This document shows positions 63,801 through 64,000 of a stretch of 64,000 nucleotides of DNA, one piece after another. A model generated the notes under the pieces. It searched no databases, was not told where the DNA came from, and saw only the letters and a list, made by a program, of their open reading frames with translations. A program made the position numbers and the translations under genes. This stretch comes from Lates calcarifer (lineage: Eukaryota; Chordata; Actinopteri; Centropomidae), in contig NC_066850.1 of the NCBI RefSeq assembly GCF_001640805.2, positions 18,883,431-18,947,430 on the forward strand, in the 5' to 3' direction. Each line of letters opens with the position of its first letter. Positions within the stretch are counted from its first letter, which is position 1.

Positions 63801-64000
63801 TTAGAATATGAGTAGGCTAGGGCTATCGTTTTCAACAGCATCTCTCTGTCTCTTTCTCCGAACCCCTGCATTGTCGTTAAACCTGTGACGGCAGCAGTAA
63901 ATTCAAATGGCTGGGTAGGACAGATCCATCGGGAGGAGCAGAGATGAAGTTGGGAGAAATTCTAATCACCAGTCAAATTATTGGACGTCTCTAGTTAGTG

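Larger units (their letters stand above)
53718..64000 (+). other. LMO3: LMO3 long intron (runs off the right edge)
   Basis: From the donor at 53718 to the end of the window there is no second LIM domain and no other convincing exon, so the intron is longer than 10.2 kb. It contains several dinucleotide repeats (54251, 55139, 55595, 57514), a SINE (about 55497-55650), two hAT-like repeat pieces (59345-60040 and from 60066), and AT-rich unique sequence. The stretch 63000-63720 is of even composition and lacks recognisable repeats apart from a short duplicated string. It could hold regulatory DNA, but that is a guess. Confidence 0.75.

Noticed and set aside
53718..64000. Search for the second LIM domain of LMO3
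   Set aside because: No frame encodes the expected Cys/His pattern after an acceptor, so the exon must lie outside the window.

Overview
The window looks like a bony-fish (teleost) nuclear genome. It is intron-rich, microsatellite-rich DNA with only one recognisable host gene. The scattered repeats are typical of fish: L2-like and Rex1-like LINE fragments, several decayed Tc1-like transposons, a tRNA-derived SINE, hAT-like ends, and one young endogenous-retrovirus-type LTR element. No bacterial gene layout, CRISPR array or complete rRNA/tRNA gene was seen.

The host gene is LMO3 (LIM-domain-only 3) on the + strand, and only its 5' part is present. A CpG-rich block at about 47.6-50.9 kb holds a TATA-like box, a probable non-coding first exon ending at 47941, and an optional coding exon ending at 50374. 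The exon at 53504-53717 carries the main start codon and the whole first LIM domain. The second LIM domain is absent, so the gene continues past the right edge through an intron of more than 10 kb. All ATGs in the probable first exon are immediately followed by TGA.

Bases 1-47.5 kb look like a gene desert upstream of LMO3. It holds decayed mobile elements, simple repeats and stretches that may be conserved regulatory DNA, although conservation cannot be tested here.

The standout element is at 14645-20960 on the - strand. It has two apparently identical 415-bp LTRs, a 4-bp target duplication, a primer-binding site, a polypurine tract, and an intact 573-codon gag with PPPY and YPQL late-domain motifs and a capsid-like region. 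Nearly all of nucleocapsid and pol is missing: only scraps of RNase H and integrase remain. The leader is unusually long (2.3 kb) and carries a 42-bp tandem repeat, and there is a second polypurine tract with its own hairpin. It looks like a recently inserted, non-autonomous, gag-only retroelement that would need pol supplied in trans.

From left to right: 0-12.3 kb is desert with one reverse-strand repeat tail. A broken Rex1-like RT lies at 12.3-13.4 kb and ends in a perfect hairpin. The LTR element follows at 14.6-21 kb. An L2-like RT fragment, a repeat tail and a Tc1-like fragment lie at 23.5-24.5 kb. Desert follows to 33.5 kb. A reverse-strand LINE remnant and a Tc1-like remnant lie at 35.5-37.5 kb. 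A SINE body, a hAT-like end and another Tc1-like remnant lie at 38.8-42.8 kb. LMO3 and its long intron run from 47.6 kb to the end.
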